Assembly (NCBI GenBank): GCA_036399055.1
Contig: DASWNX010000046.1
Location: 1 to 64,000, forward strand
Direction: 5' to 3'
DNA from: Jatrophihabitans sp.
GTDB lineage: Bacteria > Actinomycetota > Actinomycetes > Mycobacteriales > Jatrophihabitantaceae
DNA length: 64,000 nt
Below the pieces are notes generated by a model. That model was given only the letters and a program-made list of their open reading frames with translations, made no database searches and was not told the DNA's origin. A program made the translations under genes and the position numbers. Shown one piece after another: positions 38,337-46,458 of this stretch (within the stretch, counting starts at the first letter, position 1; each line of letters opens with the position of its first letter).

Positions 38337-38396
38337 TGGCCGAGCGCTGTGCCGTTTGCCTGACCAGCTAGAGCCGCACGCGGCCCAGGAGAAGCC

Positions 38397-38696
38397 TCAG
38401 CGCAGCCGGTCGATGATCGCGTCCAACTCGCGGGCCAGCTCCAGGTCCAGCCGGGTCAGCCCGCCCGCGGAGTGGGTGCTCAGGCTCAGCTCCACCGTCC
38501 GCCAGGACAGCCTCAGGTCCGGATGGTGATCCAGCCGCTCGGCGACCGGGGCCAGCTCGGTGATGAACCGCACGGCGGTCAGGAACGAGCTGAACTCGAC
38601 GGTCCGGATCAGGGCGTCGCCGGCCACCGACCAGTCCGGCGCCCGCCCCCGCAGGCCGTCCTCCAGTTCCTCGGCGCTCAACAGCGTCCGGCTCAT
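38397..38696 (-). CDS. 4a-hydroxytetrahydrobiopterin dehydratase (PCD/DCoH)
   Basis: 99 residues. The active-site block [13 protein letters not shown] gives the paired histidines of the family, followed by [21 protein letters not shown]. It dehydrates 4a-carbinolamine pterin formed by aromatic amino-acid hydroxylases; in bacteria lacking those, the role is uncertain. The ATG at 38696 is preceded by GGAGG at 6 bases, which decides the start over an ATG 8 codons upstream. Divergent from orn (74-base gap). Confidence 0.9.
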   Translation of the reverse strand: MSRTLLSAEELEDGLRGRAPDWSVAGDALIRTVEFSSFLTAVRFITELAPVAERLDHHPDLRLSWRTVELSLSTHSAGGLTRLDLELARELDAIIDRLR

Positions 38697-38770
38697 CTTG
38701 GCCTCCTCTGGCTCGCTCAAACACGGTTCGCAGGTTCCAGGCGTGCGATTCTGCTCTACGCTTCGCCCTC

Positions 38771-39652
38771 GTGACCGAAAAGGAAGTGAAGGACGACAAG
38801 CTGGTCTGGATCGACTGCGAGATGACCGGGCTGGAACTCGGCCGGGACGCGTTGATCGAGATCGCCGTGCTGGTGACCGACTCCGAGCTGAACGTGCTGG
38901 ACGAGGGCCTGGACATCGTGATCGGCTGCGCCGACGACGTGCTGGAGACGATGGTGCCCTTCGTGCGTCAGATGCACGAGAGCTCGGGCCTCACCCAGCT
39001 CGTCCGGCAGTCCACGGTGACCCTGGGCCAGGCCGAGCAGCAGGTGCTTGACTACATCAAGCGGTTCGTGCCCGAGGCCCGCAGCGCCCCGTTGTGCGGC
39101 AACTCCATCGCCACCGACCGCGGCTTCATCGTTCGGGACATGCCAGACCTCGACGCGCACCTGCACTACCGGATGATCGACGTCTCCTCCATCAAGGAGC
39201 TGGCCCGGCGCTGGTACCGCCGGGTCTACTTCGGCCAACCGGCCAAGGGCCTGGCGCACCGGGCGCTGGCCGACATCTACGAGAGCGTGCAGGAACTGCG
39301 CTACTACCGGGCGACGATCTTCGTCCCGCCGCCCGGGCCGACCACCGAGGAGGCCGCCGCCGCCGCCGCCGCCGTGCTGGGCGCCGCCGCGGACGCCAGG
39401 CAGGCGCCTGACCCTGGCTCGGCAGCCCATCCCGGGCTGGCGGTCGATCCGCACTCGACGGCTGCCACCGACCCGGTCGCGGCCGCCGCCGCCCTGGGCG
39501 CCGCCGCGGGCGCGGCTTCGGCGGCCGGGCCGAGCCTGGCGGCCGGGGCCGTCGCCGCGATCGTCGCTGACACCGGCTCCCAGCCGCCTGCGCAGGCGCC
39601 GCAGGAGCCCGCCGACCCGGTCGTGCCAGAGACCGGTCAGCCGCTAGACTGA
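38771..39652 (+). CDS. orn: oligoribonuclease with Ala-rich C-terminal extension
   Basis: 293 residues, about 90 more than usual. The DEDDh exonuclease core is complete: [10 protein letters not shown] (Asp and Glu), [20 protein letters not shown] (Asp) and the C-terminal [11 protein letters not shown] (His and Asp) of DEDDh enzymes. It degrades 2-5 nt RNAs and pGpG at the end of RNA and c-di-GMP turnover. After residue about 205 comes a low-complexity Ala/Pro/Gly tail ([15 protein letters not shown] and [13 protein letters not shown] as near repeats) not present in E. coli Orn. GTG start. tRNA-His follows 39 bases after the stop. Confidence 0.93.
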   Translation: MTEKEVKDDKLVWIDCEMTGLELGRDALIEIAVLVTDSELNVLDEGLDIVIGCADDVLETMVPFVRQMHESSGLTQLVRQSTVTLGQAEQQVLDYIKRFVPEARSAPLCGNSIATDRGFIVRDMPDLDAHLHYRMIDVSSIKELARRWYRRVYFGQPAKGLAHRALADIYESVQELRYYRATIFVPPPGPTTEEAAAAAAAVLGAAADARQAPDPGSAAHPGLAVDPHSTAATDPVAAAAALGAAAGAASAAGPSLAAGAVAAIVADTGSQPPAQAPQEPADPVVPETGQPLD

Positions 39653-39691
39653 TCGAGCTTTGCCGGTCGCCGCCGCGGCCGGCAAGGTGAT

Positions 39692-39768
39692 GGTGGGTGT
39701 AGCTCAGCTGGTAGAGCGCCGCGTTGTGGTCGCGGATGTCGCGGGTTCGAGTCCCGTCACTCACCCCA
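39692..39768 (+). tRNA. tRNA-His (anticodon GTG), CCA encoded
   Basis: Acceptor GTGGGTG with CACTCAC, preceded by the extra G at -1 that is typical of tRNA-His and faces the C discriminator. D-arm GCTC/GAGC, anticodon loop around GTG, T-arm GCGGG-TTCGAGT-CCCGT. The gene encodes its own CCA end. It lies just after orn, with a strong hairpin following. Confidence 0.95.
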
Positions 39769-39776
39769 ATGCGATC

Positions 39777-39809
39777 GAGCCCCTGGCCCGCGGATGCGGC
39801 CAGGGGCTC
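39777..39809 (+). terminator. strong hairpin after tRNA-His
   Basis: A perfect 12-bp stem GAGCCCCTGGCC / GGCCAGGGGCTC around a 9-base loop, starting 9 bases after the tRNA. No U-tract follows (TGTCGTCCC), as is common for actinobacterial intrinsic terminators. It would end the orn/tRNA-His transcript. Confidence 0.75.
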
Positions 39810-39877
39810 TGTCGTCCCGCCTCCCAGGCGCCGGGTGTCAATCGGGTGTCAACCGGGTGGCGGCCGGGCTGCTCCCG

Positions 39878-40246
39878 CTAGGCGGCGCTGCCAGCGGAGC
39901 GGGCCAGCAGCCGGACACGCAGCCGGTGCAGGTGCGGCATCAGGCCGTAGATGACGATCGGGACCGCGACCGTGCTCAGCACGAAGGTCCGCGGGATGGC
40001 AGGCATCGCCTTGAGCCAGTCACCCAGCGCGAGGTTGAGGATGGCCAGGGTCGGGAAGACGCACAACCAGATCATCAGCGCCAGTTGATGCTTGCTGGGC
40101 GGGGAGACCCTCTGCGGGCTCGGGCTCGGGCTCGGGCCCGGGCTCGGGCTCGGGCTCGGGCTCGGGCCCAGGCTCGGACTTGGGCCCGGGCCCGGGTTTG
40201 GGTTTGGGTTTGGGTTGGGGCCGTTCGGGGTTGTTCGGTGGGACAT
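39878..40246 (-). CDS. small two-pass membrane protein with Pro-rich repeat N-terminus
   Basis: 122 residues. An ATG at 40246 behind AGGAGG opens MSHRTTPNGPNPNPNPNPGPG and a run of SPSP/GPSP repeats to about residue 45. The rest has two membrane segments (LALMIWLCVFPTLAILNLALG and TFVLSTVAVPIVIYGLMPHL). The membrane half resembles the transmembrane part attached to some antibiotic-biosynthesis-monooxygenase (ABM) domain proteins, without the ABM domain. The repeat DNA is a run of 6-base units. It is 23 bases downstream of the flavoprotein gene, probably the same transcript. Confidence 0.7.
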   Translation of the reverse strand: MSHRTTPNGPNPNPNPNPGPGPSPSLGPSPSPSPSPGPSPSPSPQRVSPPSKHQLALMIWLCVFPTLAILNLALGDWLKAMPAIPRTFVLSTVAVPIVIYGLMPHLHRLRVRLLARSAGSAA

Positions 40247-40269
40247 TGATCCTCCTCGATGAGGGCGCC

Positions 40270-41205
40270 TCAGAGCAGGACGCCCTGAGTGACGTCGTGA
40301 ACGGCGTCGCGGACGTCTTCTTCGACCAGGTCGGCGTTGATGGCGATGGCGGCCGCGGACCCTTCGCCGGCGGCGGTGATGACCTGGGCTCGCGGGTTGG
40401 CGACGTTGCCGGCCACCCACACGCCGCAGACGCTGGTCTGTCCCTGGGGACCGGCCACCACCCAGCCGTCGGAGTCCAGAGCGCAACCGAGGCTGACGAG
40501 GACGTCGTCGTTCGCGGCGAAGCGCGGTGGCACGAACAGCGCGTCCCGGTGGATGCTCCGGCCGTCCTCCATCTCGACACCGCGCAGGCGGTCCTCAGCG
40601 GCCAGGACCCGGGTGACGGTCCCTTCGACGATCCCGATGGCCCTGGCCGTCAACTGCGAGCGCTGGTCGTCGGTCAGCGTGCCCGACGGTGCGAAGAACA
40701 CCACGTCGTGTGACCACTGCCGGACTATCTGGGCGTAGTGGACGGCGCCGAGCGCACCGCCGAGAACGCCCAGCCTCTGCTCTCGCACCTCGTGACCGTG
40801 GCAGTACGGGCAGTGCAGCACATCCCGCGCCCACCGCTCACGCAGGCCCGGGAGGTCGGGCAGCCCGTCGCGCAGGCCGGTCGCCACGAGCAACCGCCGC
40901 GCCGACACGCGCTGGCCGTCGGAGAGCAGGACCTGGAAACCGGACCGGTCGCGCCGAAGGACCTGCGTGACCGAGCCGTCCCGGATCACGCCGCCGTAGC
41001 CCCTCACCTCCTTCCGGCCGGCGGCCAAGAACTGCCCGGGCGGCATGCCGTCCCGCGAGAGGAACCCGTGCATGTGCGCGGCCGGGGCGTTGCGCGGGGC
41101 GCCCGCGTCCACCACCAGAACCTCGCGTCGGGCCCGGGCCAGCACCAATGCCGCTGACAGTCCGGCGGCGCCGCCGCCGATGATCACCACGTCGTATTCG
41201 CTCAT
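40270..41205 (-). CDS. thioredoxin-reductase-like FAD/NAD(P) oxidoreductase
   Basis: 311 residues. FAD site VVIIGGGAAGLSAALVLARA, redox pair in HCPYCHGHE (CxxC, as in TrxR), NAD(P) site LGVLGGALGAVHYAQ, and a final GVWVAGNVANPRAQVITAAGEG for flavin binding. It belongs to the short TrxR-like family (bacilliredoxin/bacillithiol or gliotoxin/holomycin oxidase relatives) rather than to true TrxR. The electron partner is unknown. The start at 41205 gives MSEYDVVIIGGG. It is divergent from a cupin-type regulator 80 bases away, which probably controls it. Confidence 0.88.
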   Translation of the reverse strand: MSEYDVVIIGGGAAGLSAALVLARARREVLVVDAGAPRNAPAAHMHGFLSRDGMPPGQFLAAGRKEVRGYGGVIRDGSVTQVLRRDRSGFQVLLSDGQRVSARRLLVATGLRDGLPDLPGLRERWARDVLHCPYCHGHEVREQRLGVLGGALGAVHYAQIVRQWSHDVVFFAPSGTLTDDQRSQLTARAIGIVEGTVTRVLAAEDRLRGVEMEDGRSIHRDALFVPPRFAANDDVLVSLGCALDSDGWVVAGPQGQTSVCGVWVAGNVANPRAQVITAAGEGSAAAIAINADLVEEDVRDAVHDVTQGVLL

Positions 41206-41284
41206 GTCGCCAAGGGTGGCCCCGCGATTCCCAATCCGACAACAAACGTTGCTGTTTATGGGAAACCCGGCGCAGAATGGGGCG

Positions 41285-41887
41285 ATGCGCGACACCACGA
41301 CAGCGATCGCGGCCGCGATCGACCAGGTCGGCCCCCGGTTGAAGCAGCTGCGCACCCAGCGCGGTGTGACGCTGACGGCTCTGGCCGAGGCGACCGGCAT
41401 CTCCAAGAGCACCCTGTCCCGGCTGGAGTCCGGGCAGCGACGGGCCAGCCTGGAACTGCTGCTCCCGCTCGCGCAGGCGTACCGGGTCCCGCTGGAGGAC
41501 CTGGTGGGAGCCCCGGAGGTGGGCGATCCCCGGATCCGGCTCAAGCCCAGCAGGGTCAACGGCCGCACCGTCCTGCCGCTGACCCGTCAGCCCGGCGGCA
41601 TGCAAGCGTGGAAGATCATCATCCCGGTGAGCAGCGGCGAGCCGCAGCCCAAGACGCACGAGGGCCACGAGTGGCTGTACGTCCTGTCCGGGCGGATGCG
41701 CCTCATCCTGGGCGAGCATGACCTGGTCCTCGGCGCCGGCGAGGTCGCTGAGTTCGACACCCGAGTGCCGCACTGGTTCGGCAGCGCCGGCGAGCAGCCG
41801 GTGGAGATCCTGAGCCTGTTCGGGCCGCAGGGCGAACGGATGCACACCCGAGCCAGGTCCGTCTCCAAGCGAGGTGACACGAGCTGA
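41285..41887 (+). CDS. XRE-family regulator with C-terminal cupin sensor
   Basis: 200 residues. An N-terminal helix-turn-helix (RLKQLRTQRGVTLTALAEAT then GISKSTLSRLESG) is joined to a cupin domain (PKTHEGHEWLYVLSGRMRL, LGAGEVAEFDTRVPHWFG) with metal-type His/Glu residues. This architecture senses a small ligand and often controls the neighbouring gene; here the divergent TrxR-like flavoprotein is the natural target. The ATG at 41285 is chosen; an upstream ATG at 41258 is possible. Confidence 0.87.
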   Translation: MRDTTTAIAAAIDQVGPRLKQLRTQRGVTLTALAEATGISKSTLSRLESGQRRASLELLLPLAQAYRVPLEDLVGAPEVGDPRIRLKPSRVNGRTVLPLTRQPGGMQAWKIIIPVSSGEPQPKTHEGHEWLYVLSGRMRLILGEHDLVLGAGEVAEFDTRVPHWFGSAGEQPVEILSLFGPQGERMHTRARSVSKRGDTS

Positions 41888-41960
41888 GCTCGTGGCCGGC
41901 CAGCACCGGCTAGCGTGGCACCGATGACACAGCGCCGACCCGTGACGAGGTAGCCCAGCC

Positions 41961-43205
41961 ATGCCCGAACAGCGCCGGCCGGTCGCGGTGGTCGTCGACT
42001 TGTACACCTGTAGCCACTTCCTGCTGGACGCCTTCACCGCGCTCGGCATCGACGTGGTGCAGGTCAAGAGCGATCCGGAGCTGCCCGCGTTCGGAGCGGA
42101 GATGGCCTACCTGGCGACTGTGTCCGGTGACGACCCGGCTGAGCTGGCCGACCAGCTCGTGCCGTACTCCCCGATCGCCGTGGTCGCCGGGCAGGAGACC
42201 GATGTGCTGCTGGCCGACGCCCTCTCCGAGCGGTTGGGGCTGCCCAGCAATGGAACGGCGCTGTCCTCGGCCCGCCGGGACAAGTTCGACATGGCCGAGG
42301 CGCTGCGCCGGGCCGGGGTCCGGTGCGCCGATCAGTTCAAGAGCGGCAGCGCCGAGGACGTGGTGGCCTGGGCCGAGGCGGCCGGGCGCTACCCGGTGGT
42401 GGTGAAGCCGCTGGCCTCGGCCGCGACCGACAAGGTCGCCATCTGCGCCGACGCCGCTCAGGTGCGCGAGGCGGCCGAGACGATCCTGGGCGCCCAGACG
42501 ATCTGGGGCGAGGTCAATCACGAGGTGCTCGTCCAGTCCTACCTCGATGGGATCGAGTACGTGGTGGACATGGTGTCCTGGCAGGGCCGGCGTTACACCT
42601 GCGGCGTCTGGGAGTACCGCAAGCGGCAGGTCGGCGTGCACAACATCTATGACTACGAGATCCTGCTGCCGGCCGAGGACAACAGGGTCGGCGAGCTGGT
42701 CGGCTACGTCGACAGCGCGCTGCGGGCGCTGGGCATCGAGTACGGGCCGACCCACGCCGAGGTCATCATCACGCCGGACGGCCCGGCGCTGGTCGAGGTC
42801 GGCGCCCGGACCGCCGGCAACCTCAGCCCCGCCTTTCACGACCTGTGCCTCGGGGCCAATCAGGCCGGCCTGACCGCGCTGGCCTACGCCCGCCCGCAGG
42901 AGTTCGGAGATCGCTACGCCGGCCGGTGCTACACAGCGCTCTGCCAGGCCTGGGTCTACAACACCCCCACCGACCGCGAGGGAGTCGTCAAGCACGTCGA
43001 CCGGGACGTGGTGGCCGAGATCGAAGGCCTGCAGACGGTGTCGGAGGTGATCGTCAAGCTCCGGGAGGGCTGGCGGATGAGGCCGACCGTCGACCTGCTG
43101 TCCAGCACGCTCAAGGTCTTCCTGGCATCGGACTCGACCGAGGCCCTGCGACGTGACTACCAGCGGATCACCGAGTTCAAGGACCGGGTCTACCAGCTTG
43201 AGTGA
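41961..43205 (+). CDS. ATP-grasp ligase (L-amino-acid ligase-like)
   Basis: 414 residues. ATP-grasp features are PVVVKPLASAATDKV (ATP-binding Lys), HEVLVQSYLDGIEYVVDM, then the metal/ATP residues in HAEVIITPDGPALVEVGARTAGN. The N-terminal part (VAVVVDLYTCSHFLLDAF) is the pre-ATP-grasp Rossmann domain. Related enzymes join a carboxylate to an amine (dipeptide ligases such as BacD, and carnosine-synthase-like proteins). The substrate is unknown. It stands alone between the regulator gene and the convergent cobalamin operon. It is 3.6 kb outside the megasynthase operon and no link to it can be shown. Confidence 0.82.
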   Translation: MPEQRRPVAVVVDLYTCSHFLLDAFTALGIDVVQVKSDPELPAFGAEMAYLATVSGDDPAELADQLVPYSPIAVVAGQETDVLLADALSERLGLPSNGTALSSARRDKFDMAEALRRAGVRCADQFKSGSAEDVVAWAEAAGRYPVVVKPLASAATDKVAICADAAQVREAAETILGAQTIWGEVNHEVLVQSYLDGIEYVVDMVSWQGRRYTCGVWEYRKRQVGVHNIYDYEILLPAEDNRVGELVGYVDSALRALGIEYGPTHAEVIITPDGPALVEVGARTAGNLSPAFHDLCLGANQAGLTALAYARPQEFGDRYAGRCYTALCQAWVYNTPTDREGVVKHVDRDVVAEIEGLQTVSEVIVKLREGWRMRPTVDLLSSTLKVFLASDSTEALRRDYQRITEFKDRVYQLE

Positions 43206-43237
43206 GCGCCGGGCGGCCCCCGGCCGGTCCGGTCGGC

Positions 43238-44980
43238 TCAGCCGCTGACCTGGCCGGCCGTCCGGCGAACCCGCAGTCCGGTCAGCAGCAGTCCCGCCGC
43301 CAGGCAGGCGCCCACTCCCTCACCGGCGCGCAGCCGCAGTTCCAGCAGCGGCTCCAGGCCGAGTCCGGTCAGCACGGCGGAGTGCGCGAGCTCGCGGCTG
43401 CGCTGGCCGGCGATCAGGTAAGCCTGCGCGGCGGGTTCGAGTCCAATCGCGAGCAGCGCCGCGACACTGGTGGCGCAGCCGTCCAGCACCACTGGCGAGC
43501 CGGCTTGCGCCGCGCCGAGCACCACACCGGCCAGCATCGCGAACTCCGGGCCACCGAGCGCGGCGAGCAGGGTCAGCGGCTCGGCCAGGCCGTCACCGTG
43601 GCGGGCCGCCGCGCGGATGCCCGCCGCTGTCACCACGGACCGCTTGCGCTCCAGCATGGCCGCGTCGGCGCCGACCCCGAGGCCCACCGCCTGCTCAGCG
43701 GTCAACCCGAGCAGGCTGGCGGCCAGGGCGGCCGCGACCGTGGTGTTGCCCACCGCGACCTCGCCCAGGCACACCAGACCGGTGGCTGCCGCCGCCCGGC
43801 CCAGGCTCTTGCCCTCGTCCAGCAACCGCATGACGTCGGCGCTCGACAGCGCGTCGGAGGCGACCAGGTCGCCCTGCCGGTCCCGGGCCCTCGCGCGGAC
43901 CGCCCGCACCGACAGCCCGGCCGCCCGCGCGGCGCTGGCGCCCAGTGACTGACCCGCCACGGTCGCGGCGAACACGTCCTCGCTCACGCTGGGCGGGTAC
44001 GCCGAGATCTGATGCGCGGTCACCGGGTGCTCGGCCGCGACCAGCACCAGCGAGCCGCCGTCCAGGTCTGGACGCCCCAGTGCCAGCACCCGGTTCACCG
44101 CCGCGTCCAGGACTCCGAGCGAGCCCGGCGGGCTCAGCAGCCGGTCGCCGGTGTCCCGGGCGGCCACCACCGCCCGGGGCTCGGGCGCGCGAAGCTCTGC
44201 CCTGGCCGGCGGCTGGGCGGCGGCCGGCGCCAGATAGGACGGGGGTGGCGGCGGCTGACCCTCGTCCGGCCAGCGCTCGCTGAGCACCACCTGGTCCAGG
44301 GTGAGCCGCTGTGACCAGCCGGCTCGTTCCAGCCCCGGCTCGGGCGGGCGCTCGTCCGGCCAGCCCAGGCAGAGCCAGCCCAGCGTCTGGACGCCGTCGG
44401 GCAGCCGCGTCAACCGGGCCAGGTCAGCCGGCTGGAACAGCGTCACCCAGCCGACGCCGAGGCCGGCGGCCCGGGCCGCGAGCCAGATGTTCTGGATGGC
44501 GCAGGCGCAGCTCCACAGGTCCGCGTCGGGGAAACCGGCTCGGCCCAACACCCCGGCGGCGGCGGCCCGCCGGTCGCAGGCGACCACGATGCCGACCGGC
44601 GCCTCCCGGATGCCTTCCAGTTGCAGATCCAGCAGCCGCGCCCGCCGGTCCGGTTCCAGCAGCTCGGCCTGGCGCAGCCGCTCCCGGTCCGACAGCAGCG
44701 CAGCGCGGTCCCGGGTGGCCTGCTCGGTGACGACCAGAAACCGCCACGGCTGGGAGTGACCGACCGACGGGGCCTGGTGCCCGGCAGCCAGCACGCTGCG
44801 CAGCAGGTCCGCCGGCACCGGGTCGGGGCGGTACCGGCGGATGTCACGGCGGGCGCCGATCACCCGGTGCAGCGCCGTGACGGTCTCAGCGCCGAGCGCC
44901 CAACCCGACGGGTCGGCGGCCCGCTCGGCGGCAGCGGTGGTGTCGCCGATCAGCGGTGTCGGCCGGGGCCAGCTCGTCAA
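43238..44980 (-). CDS. cobT: BluB-CobT fusion: DMB synthase + nicotinate-nucleotide:DMB phosphoribosyltransferase
   Basis: 580 residues. The N-terminal about 210 are BluB (RRDIRRYRPDPVPADLL, GHQAPSVGHSQPWRFLVV, APVGIVVACD), an oxygen-dependent enzyme that cleaves FMNH2 to 5,6-dimethylbenzimidazole. After a Pro-rich linker, residues about 240-580 are CobT (GSLGVLDAAVNRVLAL, AVGNTTVAAALAA, LDGCATSVAALL, and catalytic Glu in RAGEGVG), which activates that base as its ribotide. The fusion makes and uses the lower ligand in one chain. The TTG start at 44980 overlaps the cobC stop (TTGA). Last gene of the operon. Confidence 0.92.
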   Translation of the reverse strand: MTSWPRPTPLIGDTTAAAERAADPSGWALGAETVTALHRVIGARRDIRRYRPDPVPADLLRSVLAAGHQAPSVGHSQPWRFLVVTEQATRDRAALLSDRERLRQAELLEPDRRARLLDLQLEGIREAPVGIVVACDRRAAAAGVLGRAGFPDADLWSCACAIQNIWLAARAAGLGVGWVTLFQPADLARLTRLPDGVQTLGWLCLGWPDERPPEPGLERAGWSQRLTLDQVVLSERWPDEGQPPPPPSYLAPAAAQPPARAELRAPEPRAVVAARDTGDRLLSPPGSLGVLDAAVNRVLALGRPDLDGGSLVLVAAEHPVTAHQISAYPPSVSEDVFAATVAGQSLGASAARAAGLSVRAVRARARDRQGDLVASDALSSADVMRLLDEGKSLGRAAAATGLVCLGEVAVGNTTVAAALAASLLGLTAEQAVGLGVGADAAMLERKRSVVTAAGIRAAARHGDGLAEPLTLLAALGGPEFAMLAGVVLGAAQAGSPVVLDGCATSVAALLAIGLEPAAQAYLIAGQRSRELAHSAVLTGLGLEPLLELRLRAGEGVGACLAAGLLLTGLRVRRTAGQVSG

Positions 44981-46458
44981 CGGGCGCCGAGTCGGTCCAG
45001 GGCAGCCAGCAGTGGCTCGGTGGCTGCCTCGTCGCGCACCGCGATCCGGATCCAACCCGGGCCCAGGCCGGGAAAGGTGTCGGCCCGGCGCACCGCGATG
45101 CCCAGTGCCCGCAGCGGGGGGTGCAGGGCGGTCAGGGCCGGGTGCCGGGTCAGCACGAACGGCCCCACTCCGCGTGGGTGGACGTCGAAGCCCCGGCGTG
45201 CCAGCTCCGCGGCCAGCGCGTGACGGCGTGCGGTGACCTCGGTTGCCCGGCGGCGCGCCTCGGGCTGCGCCGCGGGCGACAGGCAGGCCTCGGCGGCGGC
45301 CAGCGCCGGGGTGGAGACCGACCAGTGCGGTTGCACCGCGGCGGCGGCGGCTATCGCGTCGGCGTCACCGAGCAGGTAACCGATCCGCAGGCCGGCCAGC
45401 GCCCAGGTCTTGGTCAGCGAGCGCACCACCACGATGCCGCTCAGGTCCTCCTGCTCGGCAAGGCTTTCCGGCTCACCGGGCACCGAGTCCAGAAACGCCT
45501 CATCGACCACGACCAGGCGGCCGGGCCGACGCAACGCCAGCAGCGCCTGCCTCGGATGCAGCGTGCCGGTCGGGTTGGTCGGGTTTCCGATCACCACCAG
45601 GCGGGCCTCGTCCGGTATCCGAGCCGGATCAAGGCAAAACCAGTCCGAGGAGTCCAGCAGCACCCGCTCGATGCGCCAACCGGCTGCCCGCAGGGCGACC
45701 TCCGGCTCGGTGAACTGCGGGTGGACGATGACCGCCAGCCCGGGAGGAAAGCCTTGCGCCAGCAGGGTGAACGCCTCCGCGGCGCCCGCGGTCAGCAACA
45801 CCTGATCCGCCGGTCGACGGTGCCGGGCTGCGGCGGCGGCGGTCGCGGCCCGCGAATCCGGATAGCGGCCCAGCTGCCCGCAGGCCGCCGTGATCGGCTC
45901 GCTCAGCCAGGCCGGCATCGGCTCGGCGCTGACGTTGACGGCGAAGTCGAGCAGCTCTTGGCCTAGCTCGGCGTCACCGTGATGGCGCAGGTCGACCAGC
46001 CAGTGCCTGGCGATCGCCACCGTGGCTCGCGGGCTGGCGGTCTTGCCGACCAGCAACTCGACCGCGGCCGCGGGGTTGCCGGTCCGCCAGCCCGGCAGGC
46101 CCAGCAGGGCGGCCGCCTCGGCCACGCTGGGGGTTGCCAGCGCCGCCTCGACCACTGGGCTGGGATGCGGCACGGGCACCTTGGCCAGCGCCGGGGCCGA
46201 ATGCGACGCCAGCGGAACGCCGAGTTCGGCGGCGAGCTCCACCAGTCCCTGCTCGCGCGCCTTGCTGTCCACCGTCGCGATCGCGGTCACCGCCGAGAAG
46301 TCCAGGCCGAGCTGGTCCAGGGCGATGCCGAGCAGCGCCCGCACCTCCTCGACCGACACCCCGAAGCTGGCGCCCATGCCGGCGACCAGCATCGGTTCGG
46401 CGGTCAGGGCCGGACCCGCGTCCGCCGGCCGGCGCGGGCGGGGCCCGAAGCCTCTCAC
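44977..46458 (-). CDS. cobC: CobE/CbiG-C domain fused to CobC threonine-phosphate decarboxylase-like PLP enzyme
   Basis: 493 residues. Residues about 20-150 form the CobE/CbiG C-terminal domain (LVAGMGASFGVSVEEV, ATVDSKAREQGLVELAAELG, VAEAAALLG), which acts around C20-methylated precorrin/acyl opening. Residues about 155-493 are a fold-type I PLP enzyme of the CobC/CobD family (GNPTNPTG, VVDEAFLD, Lys in RSLTKTWALAGLRIGY) that makes the aminopropanol arm precursor. Joining these two steps in one protein is uncommon. The GTG start overlaps the cobB stop (GTGA). Confidence 0.88.
   Translation of the reverse strand: MRGFGPRPRRPADAGPALTAEPMLVAGMGASFGVSVEEVRALLGIALDQLGLDFSAVTAIATVDSKAREQGLVELAAELGVPLASHSAPALAKVPVPHPSPVVEAALATPSVAEAAALLGLPGWRTGNPAAAVELLVGKTASPRATVAIARHWLVDLRHHGDAELGQELLDFAVNVSAEPMPAWLSEPITAACGQLGRYPDSRAATAAAAARHRRPADQVLLTAGAAEAFTLLAQGFPPGLAVIVHPQFTEPEVALRAAGWRIERVLLDSSDWFCLDPARIPDEARLVVIGNPTNPTGTLHPRQALLALRRPGRLVVVDEAFLDSVPGEPESLAEQEDLSGIVVVRSLTKTWALAGLRIGYLLGDADAIAAAAAVQPHWSVSTPALAAAEACLSPAAQPEARRRATEVTARRHALAAELARRGFDVHPRGVGPFVLTRHPALTALHPPLRALGIAVRRADTFPGLGPGWIRIAVRDEAATEPLLAALDRLGAR

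Noticed and set aside
39831..39860. Possible attachment site: GGGTGTCAA repeated twice after tRNA-His
   Set aside because: Only two short copies with no integrase or matching tRNA-end repeat; may be chance.
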